This document shows, in pieces, positions 9,196 through 17,794 of a stretch of DNA of 64,000 bases. A program made the position numbers and the translations under genes. The notes below the pieces were generated by a model. That model searched no databases, was not told the origin of the DNA, and was given only the letters and a program-made list of their open reading frames with translations. The stretch is from Nocardioides malaquae (GTDB lineage Bacteria; Actinomycetota; Actinomycetes; Propionibacteriales; Nocardioidaceae), in assembly GCF_015070385.1 (NCBI RefSeq), contig NZ_JADCSA010000004.1:149446-213445 (forward strand). Direction: 5' to 3'. Positions within the stretch are counted from its first letter, which is position 1. Each line of letters opens with the position of its first letter.

Positions 9196-10011
9196 ATGAC
9201 GCGACCCGGAGCAGAGACCTACCCCCACGGCCACCACGCGAGCGTCGTGGCGGCCCACGGCGCCCGCACGGCGGCCACCTCCTGCGGCTACCTGCTGGAG
9301 CACCTCTCGCCCGGGACCTCCCTGCTCGACGTCGGGTTCGGCCCCGGCAGCATCACCGCCGACCTCGCGGCGATCGTGGCGCCCGCGCCGGTGGTCGGCC
9401 TGGAGTCGGCGTCCGGAGCGGTCGACCTGGCGCGGGCCCTCATGGCGGAGCGCGGGGTCGACAACATCACCCTGCGGGAGGGATCGGTCTACGAGCTGCC
9501 CTTCGAGGACGGCTCCTTCGACGTCGTGCACTGCCACCAGGTGCTGCAGTACCTCTCCGACCCGCCGGCCGCGCTGCGCGAGATGGCGCGGGTCGCGCGG
9601 CGGGTGGTCGCGGCCCGCGAGGTCGACTACGCCACGATGCACTGGGCCCCGCTCAACCCCGGCATGGAGGACTGGCTGGAGAGCTACCGCAGTGCCGCCC
9701 GGGAGTCCGGCGGGGAGCCCGACGCGGCCCGGCACCTGCGGGCGTGGGCCAACGCGGCGTCCTACGACCTGCTCGGCGAGGTGCGTCTGGAGGCCTCCAC
9801 GTGGACGTACGCCACGGCGGAGTCGACCCGGTGGTGGGGCGACGTACAGGCCGCCCGCGTGCTGGAGTCGGAGCAGAACGCCAGCCTGCGCGCGATCGGC
9901 GTCGACGACGACCGCCTCGCCCGCATGGCCGCCGACTGGAAGGCCTGGGGCGAGCACCCCGACGCCTGGTTCTCGATGGTGCACGGGGAGCTGCTGCTCC
10001 TGAAGTGGTGA
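9196..10011 (+). CDS. Class I SAM-dependent methyltransferase
   Basis: 271 residues from ATG 9196. SAM-binding motif I is LLDVGFGPGSIT, the acidic post-I residue is in GLESASG, and motif IV-like FDVVHCHQVLQYL follows, as in the Methyltransf_11/UbiE-like group. The target is unknown. It follows the GNAT gene by one base, and its 3' end is followed by palindromic repeat B copy 1. Confidence 0.9.
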   Translation: MTRPGAETYPHGHHASVVAAHGARTAATSCGYLLEHLSPGTSLLDVGFGPGSITADLAAIVAPAPVVGLESASGAVDLARALMAERGVDNITLREGSVYELPFEDGSFDVVHCHQVLQYLSDPPAALREMARVARRVVAAREVDYATMHWAPLNPGMEDWLESYRSAARESGGEPDAARHLRAWANAASYDLLGEVRLEASTWTYATAESTRWWGDVQAARVLESEQNASLRAIGVDDDRLARMAADWKAWGEHPDAWFSMVHGELLLLKW

Positions 10012-10018
10012 CGCAGTC

Positions 10019-10066
10019 GGACGTCATCACCGGCGGTCGCGCGAGCGACCGCCCACGATGACGTCC
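10019..10066. repeat. 48-bp palindromic repeat B, copy 1
   Basis: GGACGTCATC and GATGACGTCC form perfect 10-bp outer arms. Inside them GGCGGTCGC / GCGACCGCC form a second 9-bp stem around a GCGA loop. The same outer arms at the same spacing occur at 60397-60444 and 60461-60508. This copy lies between the convergent ends of the methyltransferase and acyl-CoA dehydrogenase genes and could terminate both. Confidence 0.88.
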
Positions 10067-10073
10067 GGCGACG

Positions 10074-11222
10074 TCAGACCCCGAGCATCCGGCCGATGAT
10101 CTCCTTCTGGATCTCGGTGGTGCCGCCGTAGATCGTCTGGATCCGGCTGTCCAGGAAGGCCTTCGCGATCGGGTACTCCATCATGTAGCCGTAGCCACCG
10201 TGGAGCTGGACGCCGGCGTCGACGAACTTCTTCTGCAGCTCGGTGGTCCACCACTTCGCCATCGACGCCAGGCTCGCGTCGACGTCACCGGAGTTGAGGC
10301 GCAGGATGCAGTCGTTGACGAAGACCCGGGCGATGTGGGCCTCGGTGGCGAGCTCGGCCAGCAGGAAGCGGTTGTGCTGGAAGTTGCCGATGGAGCGACC
10401 GAACGCCTTGCGCTCCTTGGCGTAGTCGAGGCAGAGCTCGAGCACGTGCTCCATGGCGGCGACCGCGATGACCGCGATCGAGATCCGCTCCTGGGGCAGG
10501 TTCTCCATCAGGTGGATGAAGCCGCCACCGAGCTGGCCGAGGAGGTTCTCCTTCGGCACCACCACGTCGTCGAAGAAGAGCTCGGCGGTGTCCTGCGCCT
10601 TGAGGCCCATCTTGTCGAGGTTGCGGCCGCGGGTGAAGCCCTCCATCCCACGCTCGACCACGAGCAGGCTGATGCCCTGGTGGCCGGCGTCGGGATCGGT
10701 CTTGGCGACCACGATCACCAGGTCGGAGAGGATGCCGTTGCTGATGAAGGTCTTCGAGCCGTTGAGCACGAAGTGGTCGCCCTTGTCGACGGCATGGGTG
10801 GCGATGCCCTGCAGGTCGGAGCCGGCGCCGGGCTCGGTCATCGCGATCGCGGAGATCGTCTCGCCGCTGACCAGTCCGGGCAGCCAGCGCTGCTTCTGCT
10901 CCTCGGTGCCCAGTGCGGTGATGTAGGGGACGATGATGTCGCTGTGCAGGCCGAACCCCAGCCCGCTGGCGCCGCACCGGATGATCTCCTCGGCCAGCAC
11001 GGCGGTGTAGCGGAAGTCCCTCACCCCGGCGCCGCCGTACTCCTCCGGCACGTCGAGGCAGAGCAGCCCGGCGTCCCCGGCCTTGCGCCACACGTCGCGG
11101 CCGACCATCCCGGCCTCCTCCCACTCGGCGTGGAAGGGCAGGACCTCCTTGTCGAGGAAGGAGCGCACGGTGGAGCGGAAGTCCTCGTGCTCGGTCTCGT
11201 AGATCGACGGCTTGCTGGGCAT
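10074..11222 (-). CDS. Acyl-CoA dehydrogenase
   Basis: 382 residues. ATG 11222 (MPSKPSIYETEHEDF) is preceded by GGAGG at good spacing. FAD-dependent alpha,beta-dehydrogenation of an acyl-CoA. Family signatures are AIAMTEPGAGSDLQGI (flavin/substrate region) and, near the C-terminus, QLHGGYGYMMEYPIAKAFLDSRIQTIYGGTTEIQKEIIGR, which has the usual catalytic and FAD-binding context. It belongs to the long-chain FadE group by appearance. An 8-bp inverted repeat at 11258-11282, just upstream, is a candidate operator. Confidence 0.94.
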   Translation of the reverse strand: MPSKPSIYETEHEDFRSTVRSFLDKEVLPFHAEWEEAGMVGRDVWRKAGDAGLLCLDVPEEYGGAGVRDFRYTAVLAEEIIRCGASGLGFGLHSDIIVPYITALGTEEQKQRWLPGLVSGETISAIAMTEPGAGSDLQGIATHAVDKGDHFVLNGSKTFISNGILSDLVIVVAKTDPDAGHQGISLLVVERGMEGFTRGRNLDKMGLKAQDTAELFFDDVVVPKENLLGQLGGGFIHLMENLPQERISIAVIAVAAMEHVLELCLDYAKERKAFGRSIGNFQHNRFLLAELATEAHIARVFVNDCILRLNSGDVDASLASMAKWWTTELQKKFVDAGVQLHGGYGYMMEYPIAKAFLDSRIQTIYGGTTEIQKEIIGRMLGV

Positions 11223-11257
11223 GGAGACCTCCTGCGGGCTAGGGAGCCCAGCGGCTG

Positions 11258-11282
11258 ACTGTGACAGTAGGGGTGTCACAGT
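11258..11282. promoter_or_regulatory. Inverted-repeat operator upstream of acyl-CoA dehydrogenase
   Basis: ACTGTGAC and GTCACAGT form a perfect 8-bp inverted repeat with a 9-nt spacer, 36 bp upstream of the dehydrogenase start. A shorter palindrome, CACGATCGTG (11288-11297), follows. The position and symmetry fit a TetR- or GntR-type fatty-acid repressor site; the regulator is not in this window. Confidence 0.5.
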
Positions 11283-11324
11283 AGATCACGATCGTGTGGC
11301 TGTCATCACATGACGCGGCAGCCC

Positions 11325-12254
11325 TCAGAAATCGCGGTACTCCTCGAGCCGCTTGCGAATGTGACCCGCCAGCTCGACCGACGCCTCGATCTCGGCCTTG
11401 CGGATGGCCACCGACTCCACGTTGAAGCCGATCGGCACCTGCAGCCGGTCGGCGAACGCGATGAGTTCCTCCGCCGTGGCGACGCACTGGTCGTAGGACT
11501 GCTTCAGGGTGTCGGCGGAGTGGCGCAGGTCGTTCTGCACCCACCGGGGCACGTTGACCCCGAGCCACTCCAGGAACTCCAGGGTCTTCAGGGAGCCGCA
11601 GACCGAGAGCGTGAAGACGAGCGGCACGGGCTCCACGCCCGCGTCGCGGCACGCGTAGTGGTAGTCCGAGAGCAGGTCCTTGGCGGCGTTGACGTCGTAG
11701 ACGACCTGGGTGACGAAGAAGGAGACACCCGCCGACTGCTTGGCCAACAGGCGCGCCTGCTCGTCGCCACGGGCGAGGTGGCGCTCGGGGATGGCGACAC
11801 CACCCAGCAGCAGGTCGGGCTGCACCTCCTGGCGCAGGGTCTGCGCCTCGGGCAGCGAGACCGCCACCTCCTTGTCGCGCGAGGAGGCGCCGACGAAGAC
11901 GGTCATCACACGCTCGGGGTCCTGGCTGCCGAGCCACTGGCCCAGGTGCTCGGAGGTGTACTTGCCGACGCATCGGTAGATGACGACCGGCTTCTTCCAC
12001 CCCTCGAGCTGCTCGGCGAAGTCGGCCGGGTCCAGAGTCGCGGAGTAGGGGAACGGCCGCTCGGCGGGGTTGCGGTCGGACTCGTCGTCGATGTCGTAGA
12101 GCACCAGGGCGTCGACGTCGACGGGCTCGAGGCGCTGCATGGTGCGCTCGGCGACCTGGCGGACCGACTCGGCGGGGGTGCCCTGGCGGGGCGGGGTCAT
12201 GCCGAAGAGGACGATGCCTCCACGGCGCTCGGCGATGCGCTGACGCAGCTCCAC
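11325..12254 (-). CDS. Methylenetetrahydrofolate reductase-like protein
   Basis: 309 residues from GTG 12254, with GGAAGGAG upstream. The sequence (VLFGMTPPRQGTP, ALVLYDIDDESDRNPAERPFPY, GVSFFVTQVVYD) fits the TIM-barrel MTHFR superfamily. It is closer to the short actinobacterial non-canonical type than to classical FAD-containing MetF. It would reduce 5,10-methylene-THF to 5-methyl-THF, or act on a related C1 substrate. The canonical flavin-binding residues are not obvious by eye, so the assignment is moderate. Confidence 0.6.
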   Translation of the reverse strand: MELRQRIAERRGGIVLFGMTPPRQGTPAESVRQVAERTMQRLEPVDVDALVLYDIDDESDRNPAERPFPYSATLDPADFAEQLEGWKKPVVIYRCVGKYTSEHLGQWLGSQDPERVMTVFVGASSRDKEVAVSLPEAQTLRQEVQPDLLLGGVAIPERHLARGDEQARLLAKQSAGVSFFVTQVVYDVNAAKDLLSDYHYACRDAGVEPVPLVFTLSVCGSLKTLEFLEWLGVNVPRWVQNDLRHSADTLKQSYDQCVATAEELIAFADRLQVPIGFNVESVAIRKAEIEASVELAGHIRKRLEEYRDF

Positions 12255-12436
12255 GACGACTCCTTCCGGTCCGCTCGGCCACCGGGCGGGCAGCCGGGCC
12301 AGTCTCCCACCGCCGGCACGGGGGTGAGGAAACGGCGGCCACCCTCCAAGACGCGCGCGATGCGCCGCCGTGTGACCGACCGGCCCCCTAGGGTGAGGCC
12401 CAGGCGCGGAGGGGTCGGGCCGGGGAGGAGTCCAGG

Positions 12437-13075
12437 ATGCTCGAGCAGGTGCAGCTCCGCGACGGCGCCGAGGCCTGGGTCACCGACCTGCGGCGCGAGG
12501 ATCGCGAGCGGCTCGCCAGCGGCTTCGCCGAGCTCTCCGAGGAGACCAGGCGCGCCCGCTTCCTGACACCGATGAAGCAGCTGAGCGAGTCGATGCTCAA
12601 CCACCTCGTCGACGACGTGGACGGCATCGACCACGTGGCCCTGGCCCTGACGGTCGAGACCGCGCCCGACGTCTTCGACCCGGTGGCGATCGCCCGGATG
12701 GTGCGCTACGACGACGCGCCGGACGCCGCCGACGTCGCGGTCACCGTCAAGGACTCCCACCAGGGCCGCGGCATCGCCTCCGCCCTGCTCGACGTGCTGG
12801 TGCGCCACCGCCCCGAGGGGGTCGTACGCCTGGTCACCGAGGTGCAGGACGGCAACGAGGCCTCGTTGGCCATGCTGCGCCGGCTGGGTCCCACCGAGAC
12901 CACGCCCAACGGCTTCGGCGCCCATGACGTGACGGTGCACCTGGCCGCCGCCGAGCAGGAGACACCGGCCGCACCGAGCGCCACGCCCACCGTGCCGCTG
13001 GTGCGCCCGGCCCGCGACCAGCCACGTCACCAGCAGCTGCACACCCGCGACCTGCTCTGCCCCTGGCTGAGCTGA
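12437..13075 (+). CDS. GNAT family N-acetyltransferase
   Basis: 212 residues from ATG 12437. The acetyltransferase core includes RFLTPMKQLSESMLNHLVDDVDG at the N-terminus, similar to Pat-type protein acetyltransferases, and the CoA-binding motif VKDSHQGRGIASALLDVLVRH. The C-terminal ~40 residues (AEQETPAAPSATPT...) are low-complexity. The substrate is unknown; lysine acetylation of a protein is possible from the resemblance to Pat. Confidence 0.85.
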   Translation: MLEQVQLRDGAEAWVTDLRREDRERLASGFAELSEETRRARFLTPMKQLSESMLNHLVDDVDGIDHVALALTVETAPDVFDPVAIARMVRYDDAPDAADVAVTVKDSHQGRGIASALLDVLVRHRPEGVVRLVTEVQDGNEASLAMLRRLGPTETTPNGFGAHDVTVHLAAAEQETPAAPSATPTVPLVRPARDQPRHQQLHTRDLLCPWLS

Positions 13076-13125
13076 CCTCGCCGAGCGGGGGCGCGCGCCG
13101 CCGCCCCCTCCGTTAGTGTGCCGGC

Positions 13126-13533
13126 ATGACGTGGGACACCTTCGGATCGACGGCCTTCATGGTGGGGCTGCCGCTGTTCGCGGCCATCGGCCTCGCCCTG
13201 TCCGTGCGAGGCCGAGGCGCGCCCTGGACCACGATCGTCCTGGTCGCCTGGCTGGTGGGCTCCGGGCTGTGGGCGCTCGCGGTGGCGGGTCCGCCGCTCG
13301 GGACCGGTCAGGCGGCGTGCGACGCCACCATGGTGGAGATACGCACCTCCGGCGCGCCCGACTGCGCCGACGCCGCACGCCGGCAGTTCACCCTCGCGAC
13401 CATGGCCTACCTCGCGGTCACGCTGCTCGGCGCGCAGTACCTCGCCCGCCGTCCCCGCCAGGAGGACGGCGAGCCGGGGACGCCCCCGGGCGTCGGCACC
13501 GCGGCGATGCGCCAGCAGTTCCACAACAAGTAG
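13126..13533 (+). CDS. Small membrane protein, unknown function
   Basis: 135 residues with three hydrophobic helices (about residues 10-26, 36-55 and 88-105). A short extracytoplasmic loop carries two Cys (QAACDATM and APDCADA) that could form a disulfide. I do not recognise the family. The C-terminus is cytoplasmic and polar (RRPRQEDGEPG). It is convergent with the SGNH hydrolase. Confidence 0.65.
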   Translation: MTWDTFGSTAFMVGLPLFAAIGLALSVRGRGAPWTTIVLVAWLVGSGLWALAVAGPPLGTGQAACDATMVEIRTSGAPDCADAARRQFTLATMAYLAVTLLGAQYLARRPRQEDGEPGTPPGVGTAAMRQQFHNK

Positions 13534-13572
13534 CGGCCCGCCGCAAGCTGCGATCCGACGCCCGGGAGGACG

Positions 13573-14841
13573 TCACGCCAGGCAGCGCGGCCGCTCGGCG
13601 GTGAGGTTGCGGCGTACGGTCAGCTCGTCGTCGCGCAGGGTGACGACCGCGCGCACCGGTCCGGCGAGCGTGCGTACGTCCTTGGTCGCCGCCCGCAGCA
13701 CCCACGGCGCCTTCGAGTCGACGGCGATCGCCCGGCCGTCCATGCGGAGCTCGACGTGGTCGATCGCACCCCGACCGTCGACGTCGGCCCGCACGACGCT
13801 GCCGAGCAGGCGGCAGGAGACCGCCATGCTCACGCTGCGGCCCTTGCGGCGCAGCGCGTCGAGGCGGATCTCCTCGACCGTGGTGCGGCGGGTCTTGGCC
13901 AGGGTCGCCACGACGTGGTCGGCGGCGGCGACCATGCCGGCGGCCGACGGGTGCAGGGGGGCGCCGTCGAAGTAGGTGGCCACGGCGCGGATCCACTGGT
14001 CGCGCGGCGCGGCGCAGGCGGTGTGGTCGGCGATGCCCGGGATCGTGCGGTGGTCGACGAAGTCGACGCCGGTGTCGGCCGCCACCTGCTCGATGGTCTC
14101 GGAGAGGCGGTTGATCTGGGCCTGCAGGTAGTCGGCCTCGCCCGAGGAGAGTCCGAGGATCTTCTGCGGGCAACCGCCCGGCGGCAGGTAGGTGCCGTAG
14201 CCGTGCATGAGGATCTGGGCCCGCGGTGCGCGGGCACGGGTGTCGGCGATCGCCTGCACGAGGTCGCCCTCGAGCTCCACGAACTCCTCGGCCAACGGGT
14301 CGGTGCCGGCGGCGGGCAGGCAGTTGCTGGTCAGGCAGCCGAGCGCGAGGCCGACCAACCCGATGTCGTTGCCGCCGAGCATGCCGAAACTCACCAGGGT
14401 GGTGTCGCGGGTGAGGGCGTCGAGCTGCGGCGGGTTGGAGCCCTGCGCCTCGTAGAGGTCGGCGACGACGGCACCGCTGCAGCTGGCGTCGACGAAGGAG
14501 TTCACGTCGAGCGTCTGGGCAACCAGCGTCGGGAAGTTGCCCTTGCTACGCAGGCAGGCGCCGGAGTCGAGGCGCATCGGGTTGACCAGCGGCCCGGCGA
14601 CGAACGAGTCGCCGAAGGCGACCATCCGTTCGCCGCCCGGGCGGTCCCACACAGGAGTGAGGGCCTTGGCGCTGGCGGTGCTGGACGTGGCGACGCTGGA
14701 CGTGACGACGCTGGACGTGACGGAGGCGGCGGTCGGACCGGCCGTGGCCGGTGGGGCGAGGAGTGAGGCGCTGAGGAGGCCGGCAGTGAGGGCCGTGGCG
14801 AGTTTCCCGAGAGGTGTCATGCGGCGACCGTAGTAGGTCAT
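13573..14841 (-). CDS. Secreted SGNH/GDSL hydrolase, paralogue 1
   Basis: About 422 residues. ATG 14841 is chosen; an in-frame ATG at 14820 (MTPLGKLATALTAG) also gives a good signal peptide. SGNH blocks are AFGDSFVAGP (Ser nucleophile), GGNDIGLVGLA, GYGTYLPPGG and HPSAAGM (catalytic His, with Asp/Ala context). A C-terminal ~90-residue beta-rich domain follows (VELRMDGRAIAVDSKAPWVL). It should be an extracellular esterase or lipase. It is a tandem paralogue of the gene at 14906-16177 with the same layout. An 18-bp perfect palindrome covers the upstream start codon. Confidence 0.88.
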   Translation of the reverse strand: MTYYGRRMTPLGKLATALTAGLLSASLLAPPATAGPTAASVTSSVVTSSVATSSTASAKALTPVWDRPGGERMVAFGDSFVAGPLVNPMRLDSGACLRSKGNFPTLVAQTLDVNSFVDASCSGAVVADLYEAQGSNPPQLDALTRDTTLVSFGMLGGNDIGLVGLALGCLTSNCLPAAGTDPLAEEFVELEGDLVQAIADTRARAPRAQILMHGYGTYLPPGGCPQKILGLSSGEADYLQAQINRLSETIEQVAADTGVDFVDHRTIPGIADHTACAAPRDQWIRAVATYFDGAPLHPSAAGMVAAADHVVATLAKTRRTTVEEIRLDALRRKGRSVSMAVSCRLLGSVVRADVDGRGAIDHVELRMDGRAIAVDSKAPWVLRAATKDVRTLAGPVRAVVTLRDDELTVRRNLTAERPRCLA

Positions 14842-14850
14842 ATGACCTAC
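14833..14850. promoter_or_regulatory. 18-bp perfect palindrome over the SGNH-1 start
   Basis: GTAGGTCATATGACCTAC is a perfect palindrome whose central ATG is the upstream candidate start codon of the minus-strand SGNH hydrolase. Symmetry and position fit a repressor operator that would block transcription or translation start. Confidence 0.5.
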
Positions 14851-14905
14851 GTCACTGTCCGATTGCGACAATCTCGGCGCCGGTCGCCGGCCACCCGAAC
14901 GCTCC

Positions 14906-16177
14906 TCAGCGACGGGCGCAGCGCGGTCGCGTCACCCGGAGGCCACGGGTGACCTTCAGCTCCGCGTCGCGCAGCACCACGCGTACGCGCAGGGCACCGC
15001 GGTGCCGCTTGACCTTCGCCGCCTTGACCGTCAGGACGTAGGGCGCCCGGACGTCGCGCGCCAACCACCGCCCGCCGACCCACAGCGACGCCCTGGTCAC
15101 CGCGCCCTGGCCGCCACGCACCCGGACGCGGAGCCGGCGCCCCTCCCGCAGGCACGACGAGGACGCCCGCACCGTGGCCGCCTTCTGCTTGAGCGCCGCC
15201 CGGCGCTCCGCCCTCGTGGGCGGCTGCGGCGGACCCTCGGGCCGCACCTCACCCAGACGCTGGGTGAGGTAGTCGGCCGTGGCGCGCATGCCTGCCGTGG
15301 AGGGGTGCATCAGGATGCCGTCGCCGTAGGTCTCCAACCCGCGGATCCACTGCTCCTCCGGAGCCGCGCAGACCGTGTGCTCCACAGCGCCGGGGATGTC
15401 GCGCTGGTCGACGAACGCCACTCCCCGCTCGCCGGCGATGCGCTCGAGCAGGTCGGAGAGCCGGTCGATCTGGCTCTGCAGGTAGTCGGCGCGGTCGCCG
15501 GGCAACGGCAGCACGTCGGGGCAGCCCCCCGGCGGCAGGTAGGTGCCGTAACCGACCACGAGCACCTCGGCCTGCGGGGCGCGACGCCGCGTCTCGTCCA
15601 GGGCGGCCACCAGGCGGCCCTCGACGGCCGCGAAGGCCTCGGCGAGCGGGTCGTCGCCCGGAGCCGGCACGCAGTCACCGACCACGCAGGCGCCCGCCAG
15701 CTGCACCAGGCCGATGTCGTTGCCGCCCATGGTGCCGAAGGTGACCAGGGTGGTGTCCCGGCTGAGCGCGTCGAGCTGCGGGGCATTCGTGTAGTCGCCC
15801 TGGGGCTGCGGCTCGGTGAAGTGAACGGTCGTGGCGCCGCCGCAGCTGGCGTCGACGAACGAGCGCGCCTCGAGGCCCTGGGCGACGAGCGTGGGGAAGT
15901 TCTTCTCGCTGCGCATGCAGCCCACGTCGGTGCGCACCGGCTGGATCCCCGGGCCGGAGACGAAGGAGTCGCCGAAGGCGACGACTCGCTCACCGCCGGG
16001 GCCGTGGTCCCAGACCGGCACGTGCTCGGGGTCCGAAGCGGCAGCGGGGACCGAGGCCGGAGCGACCCCGGAGCCGGTGAGTGCCTGGGTGGGAAGTGCC
16101 TGGGCAGGGGCGGCCAGCAGGGCACCCACGAGCGGCACGATCGCCGCGGCGGAGAGGAGGGAGGTCGTACGGCGCAT
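14906..16177 (-). CDS. Secreted SGNH/GDSL hydrolase, paralogue 2
   Basis: 423 residues from ATG 16177 (MRRTTSLLSAAAIVPLVGALLAAPAQA, a clear signal peptide). Catalytic blocks match paralogue 1: AFGDSFVSGP, GGNDIGLVQLA, GYGTYLPPGG and HPSTAGMR. The C-terminal beta-rich domain (RASLWVGGRWLARDVRAPYVL) aligns with that of paralogue 1, so the pair arose by tandem duplication. The enzyme is exported and probably acts on an ester in the envelope or environment. A CRP-like site (16196-16211) lies 19 bp upstream of the start. Confidence 0.9.
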   Translation of the reverse strand: MRRTTSLLSAAAIVPLVGALLAAPAQALPTQALTGSGVAPASVPAAASDPEHVPVWDHGPGGERVVAFGDSFVSGPGIQPVRTDVGCMRSEKNFPTLVAQGLEARSFVDASCGGATTVHFTEPQPQGDYTNAPQLDALSRDTTLVTFGTMGGNDIGLVQLAGACVVGDCVPAPGDDPLAEAFAAVEGRLVAALDETRRRAPQAEVLVVGYGTYLPPGGCPDVLPLPGDRADYLQSQIDRLSDLLERIAGERGVAFVDQRDIPGAVEHTVCAAPEEQWIRGLETYGDGILMHPSTAGMRATADYLTQRLGEVRPEGPPQPPTRAERRAALKQKAATVRASSSCLREGRRLRVRVRGGQGAVTRASLWVGGRWLARDVRAPYVLTVKAAKVKRHRGALRVRVVLRDAELKVTRGLRVTRPRCARR

Positions 16178-16195
16178 GCGCGCATCCAACCACAC

Positions 16196-16211
16196 AGTGA
16201 CCTGGGTCACA
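16196..16211. promoter_or_regulatory. CRP/GlxR-like operator
   Basis: AGTGACCTGGGTCACA matches the CRP-family pattern TGTGA-N6-TCACA at all but the first base. It sits just upstream of SGNH hydrolase 2 and against the 3' end of the lipoprotein gene. A related GTGA-N6-TCAC site occurs at 17229-17242. Confidence 0.5.
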
Positions 16212-17169
16212 CCGCAGCAGGAGCAACCCCGTCGGCAGTGACCTCCCACGACCGGTCGCCGTCGCTCACCACGATCCTCAACCCCTCCGCACCCGGCAGC
16301 GCGAAGAAGGCCGAGGGACCGTACGTCTTCAGTCGCAGGCCGCCGCCGCGGGCGACGGGCTCGCGCAGGGCCCCACGGAAGGAACGACCCTCCACCTCGA
16401 TCTGCACCTTCAGGTCGCCGCTGCGGGCGGCCTCCCGCAGCGCCGCACTGGCCTGGGGGGCGTCGTCACTGTCGTAGTGGCGGAAGCGCAGGTCGACGAA
16501 GATGCCGTCGTTGGGCGGCACGTAGGTGGAGCGGTCGTTGAACTGCACCAGCGTGGAGGTGACGACCTGCAGCACGTAGTCGTTGCCGAGGAGCCGCACC
16601 CGGCCCCGGGCCAGGGGCTCGCGGAAGCTCTGGAGTCGAGGATGGGCCTCGCTCTGACCCGCGCGCATCACCTTGGGCCACCCGTCGGGCTCGGGCACCT
16701 GGACGTCGCGACTGCCCTCCTCGCCGTCTGCGCCGACGAGCCGTCGCGAGTTGAGGCCCGCCTCGGAGTCGTAGGGCATGATCGTGCCCGGGCTCATCCG
16801 CACCTGGCTCGCCCCGGCGCTGGAGGGCACGAAGGAGACCAGCACCCACTCGGGCGCGCGCGTGCCGAGGCCTCGGAAGGGGCCACAGATGCCGTGCGGG
16901 GCGATCTCGTCCTGCTCGTCGGCCAGCAACCAGCAGCGGGAGTCGTCGGGCACGGTGAGCACCTGGTTCCAGCTCTTCCACGTGGTCGTCCACAGCGCCG
17001 TGGCCTCGGAGAGGGTGGCCTCGACGTCGACGACCTCGTCGCCCAGGTAGGTCAACCCCGACGCCTCGGCGCGCTCCGACTCCTCCGAGCCGCATCCCGC
17101 CAGCCCGCCGAAGGCCGCGAGGAGTGCGGCTGCGCCTGCCACGGCCGTACGCACCCGCACACCGACCAC
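16207..17169 (-). CDS. Lipoprotein, unknown function
   Basis: 320 residues from GTG 17169 with GAGAGG upstream. The lipobox LAGC at about residues 23-26 marks it as an exported, lipid-anchored protein. The body carries no domain I recognise; it has a segment EQDEIAPHGICGPFRGLGT and a C-terminal beta-rich stretch. It is divergent from nsrR, and the shared 121-bp intergenic region holds a GTGA-N6-TCAC palindrome. Confidence 0.72.
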   Translation of the reverse strand: MVGVRVRTAVAGAAALLAAFGGLAGCGSEESERAEASGLTYLGDEVVDVEATLSEATALWTTTWKSWNQVLTVPDDSRCWLLADEQDEIAPHGICGPFRGLGTRAPEWVLVSFVPSSAGASQVRMSPGTIMPYDSEAGLNSRRLVGADGEEGSRDVQVPEPDGWPKVMRAGQSEAHPRLQSFREPLARGRVRLLGNDYVLQVVTSTLVQFNDRSTYVPPNDGIFVDLRFRHYDSDDAPQASAALREAARSGDLKVQIEVEGRSFRGALREPVARGGGLRLKTYGPSAFFALPGAEGLRIVVSDGDRSWEVTADGVAPAAV

Positions 17170-17228
17170 CTGCCTCTCGAGGTCGAGAGTAGTGCTCCCC
17201 GAGCCCCGGCGTCGCGGGATCGGACGTG

Positions 17229-17268
17229 GTGACCGGAGTCACGTCCGCAAAAGTGGAATCCGAGATTC
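17229..17268. promoter_or_regulatory. nsrR upstream region: CRP-like palindrome and GAATC-N3-GATTC repeat
   Basis: Two symmetric elements lie just upstream of nsrR. GTGACCGGAGTCAC (17229-17242) fits GTGA-N6-TCAC and is nested inside GGACGTG...CACGTCC. GAATCCGAGATTC (17256-17268) is a 5-bp inverted repeat in an AT-richer stretch followed by TATTTGAC. The second is the better candidate for NsrR autoregulation. Confidence 0.45.
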
Positions 17269-17290
17269 GTATTTGACTAGGTTCGTCCCC

Positions 17291-17767
17291 GTGCAGCTGA
17301 CCCGTTTCACCGACCTCGGCCTGCGGATCCTTATGCACCTGGCCACCCCGGCCGGCGCCTCCGGCGCGACCACGACCGCCGTCGCCGACCAGGTGGCGGC
17401 CAGCCCCACCCACGCGGCGAAGGTCGTGACCCGACTGCAGAACCTCGGCCTGGTCGAGACCCGCCGTGGCCGCGCCGGTGGCCTCACCATCACCGCCGCC
17501 GGGCGCACCACCTCGGTCGGCTGGATCGCCCGCCAGCTCGAGGGGCCCGGCGAGGTCATCAACTGCGAGGGCGAGCGCCCGTGCCCCCTGGCCCGCGGCT
17601 GCCGCCTGCGCAGCCTGGTGCGCGACGCGCAGGAGGCCTTCTTCACCGTCCTGGACCCGTGGACCATCGACGACCTCGCCGTCGCGCCCACCCAGGACGT
17701 CCTGCTCCAGATCGGCGTCGGTGCGCCGCCGGAGCCCACGACCGCCCGGTCCGCCGGACCGAGCTGA
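17291..17767 (+). CDS. nsrR: Rrf2 family nitric-oxide-sensing repressor NsrR
   Basis: 158 residues from GTG 17291 (MQLTRFTDLGLRILMHLA, the typical Rrf2 start). It has a winged helix with recognition segment THAAKVVTRLQNLGLVETRRGRAGGL. Three Cys in NCEGERPCPLARGCRL have the NsrR spacing for binding a [4Fe-4S] cluster that reacts with NO. The flavohemoprotein gene starts 27 bp downstream. In described systems NsrR represses hmp and its own promoter until NO destroys the cluster, and the layout supports the same here. Confidence 0.92.
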   Translation: MQLTRFTDLGLRILMHLATPAGASGATTTAVADQVAASPTHAAKVVTRLQNLGLVETRRGRAGGLTITAAGRTTSVGWIARQLEGPGEVINCEGERPCPLARGCRLRSLVRDAQEAFFTVLDPWTIDDLAVAPTQDVLLQIGVGAPPEPTTARSAGPS

Positions 17768-17794
17768 ACCCACCCGCACCCTCTCGGAGGAACC

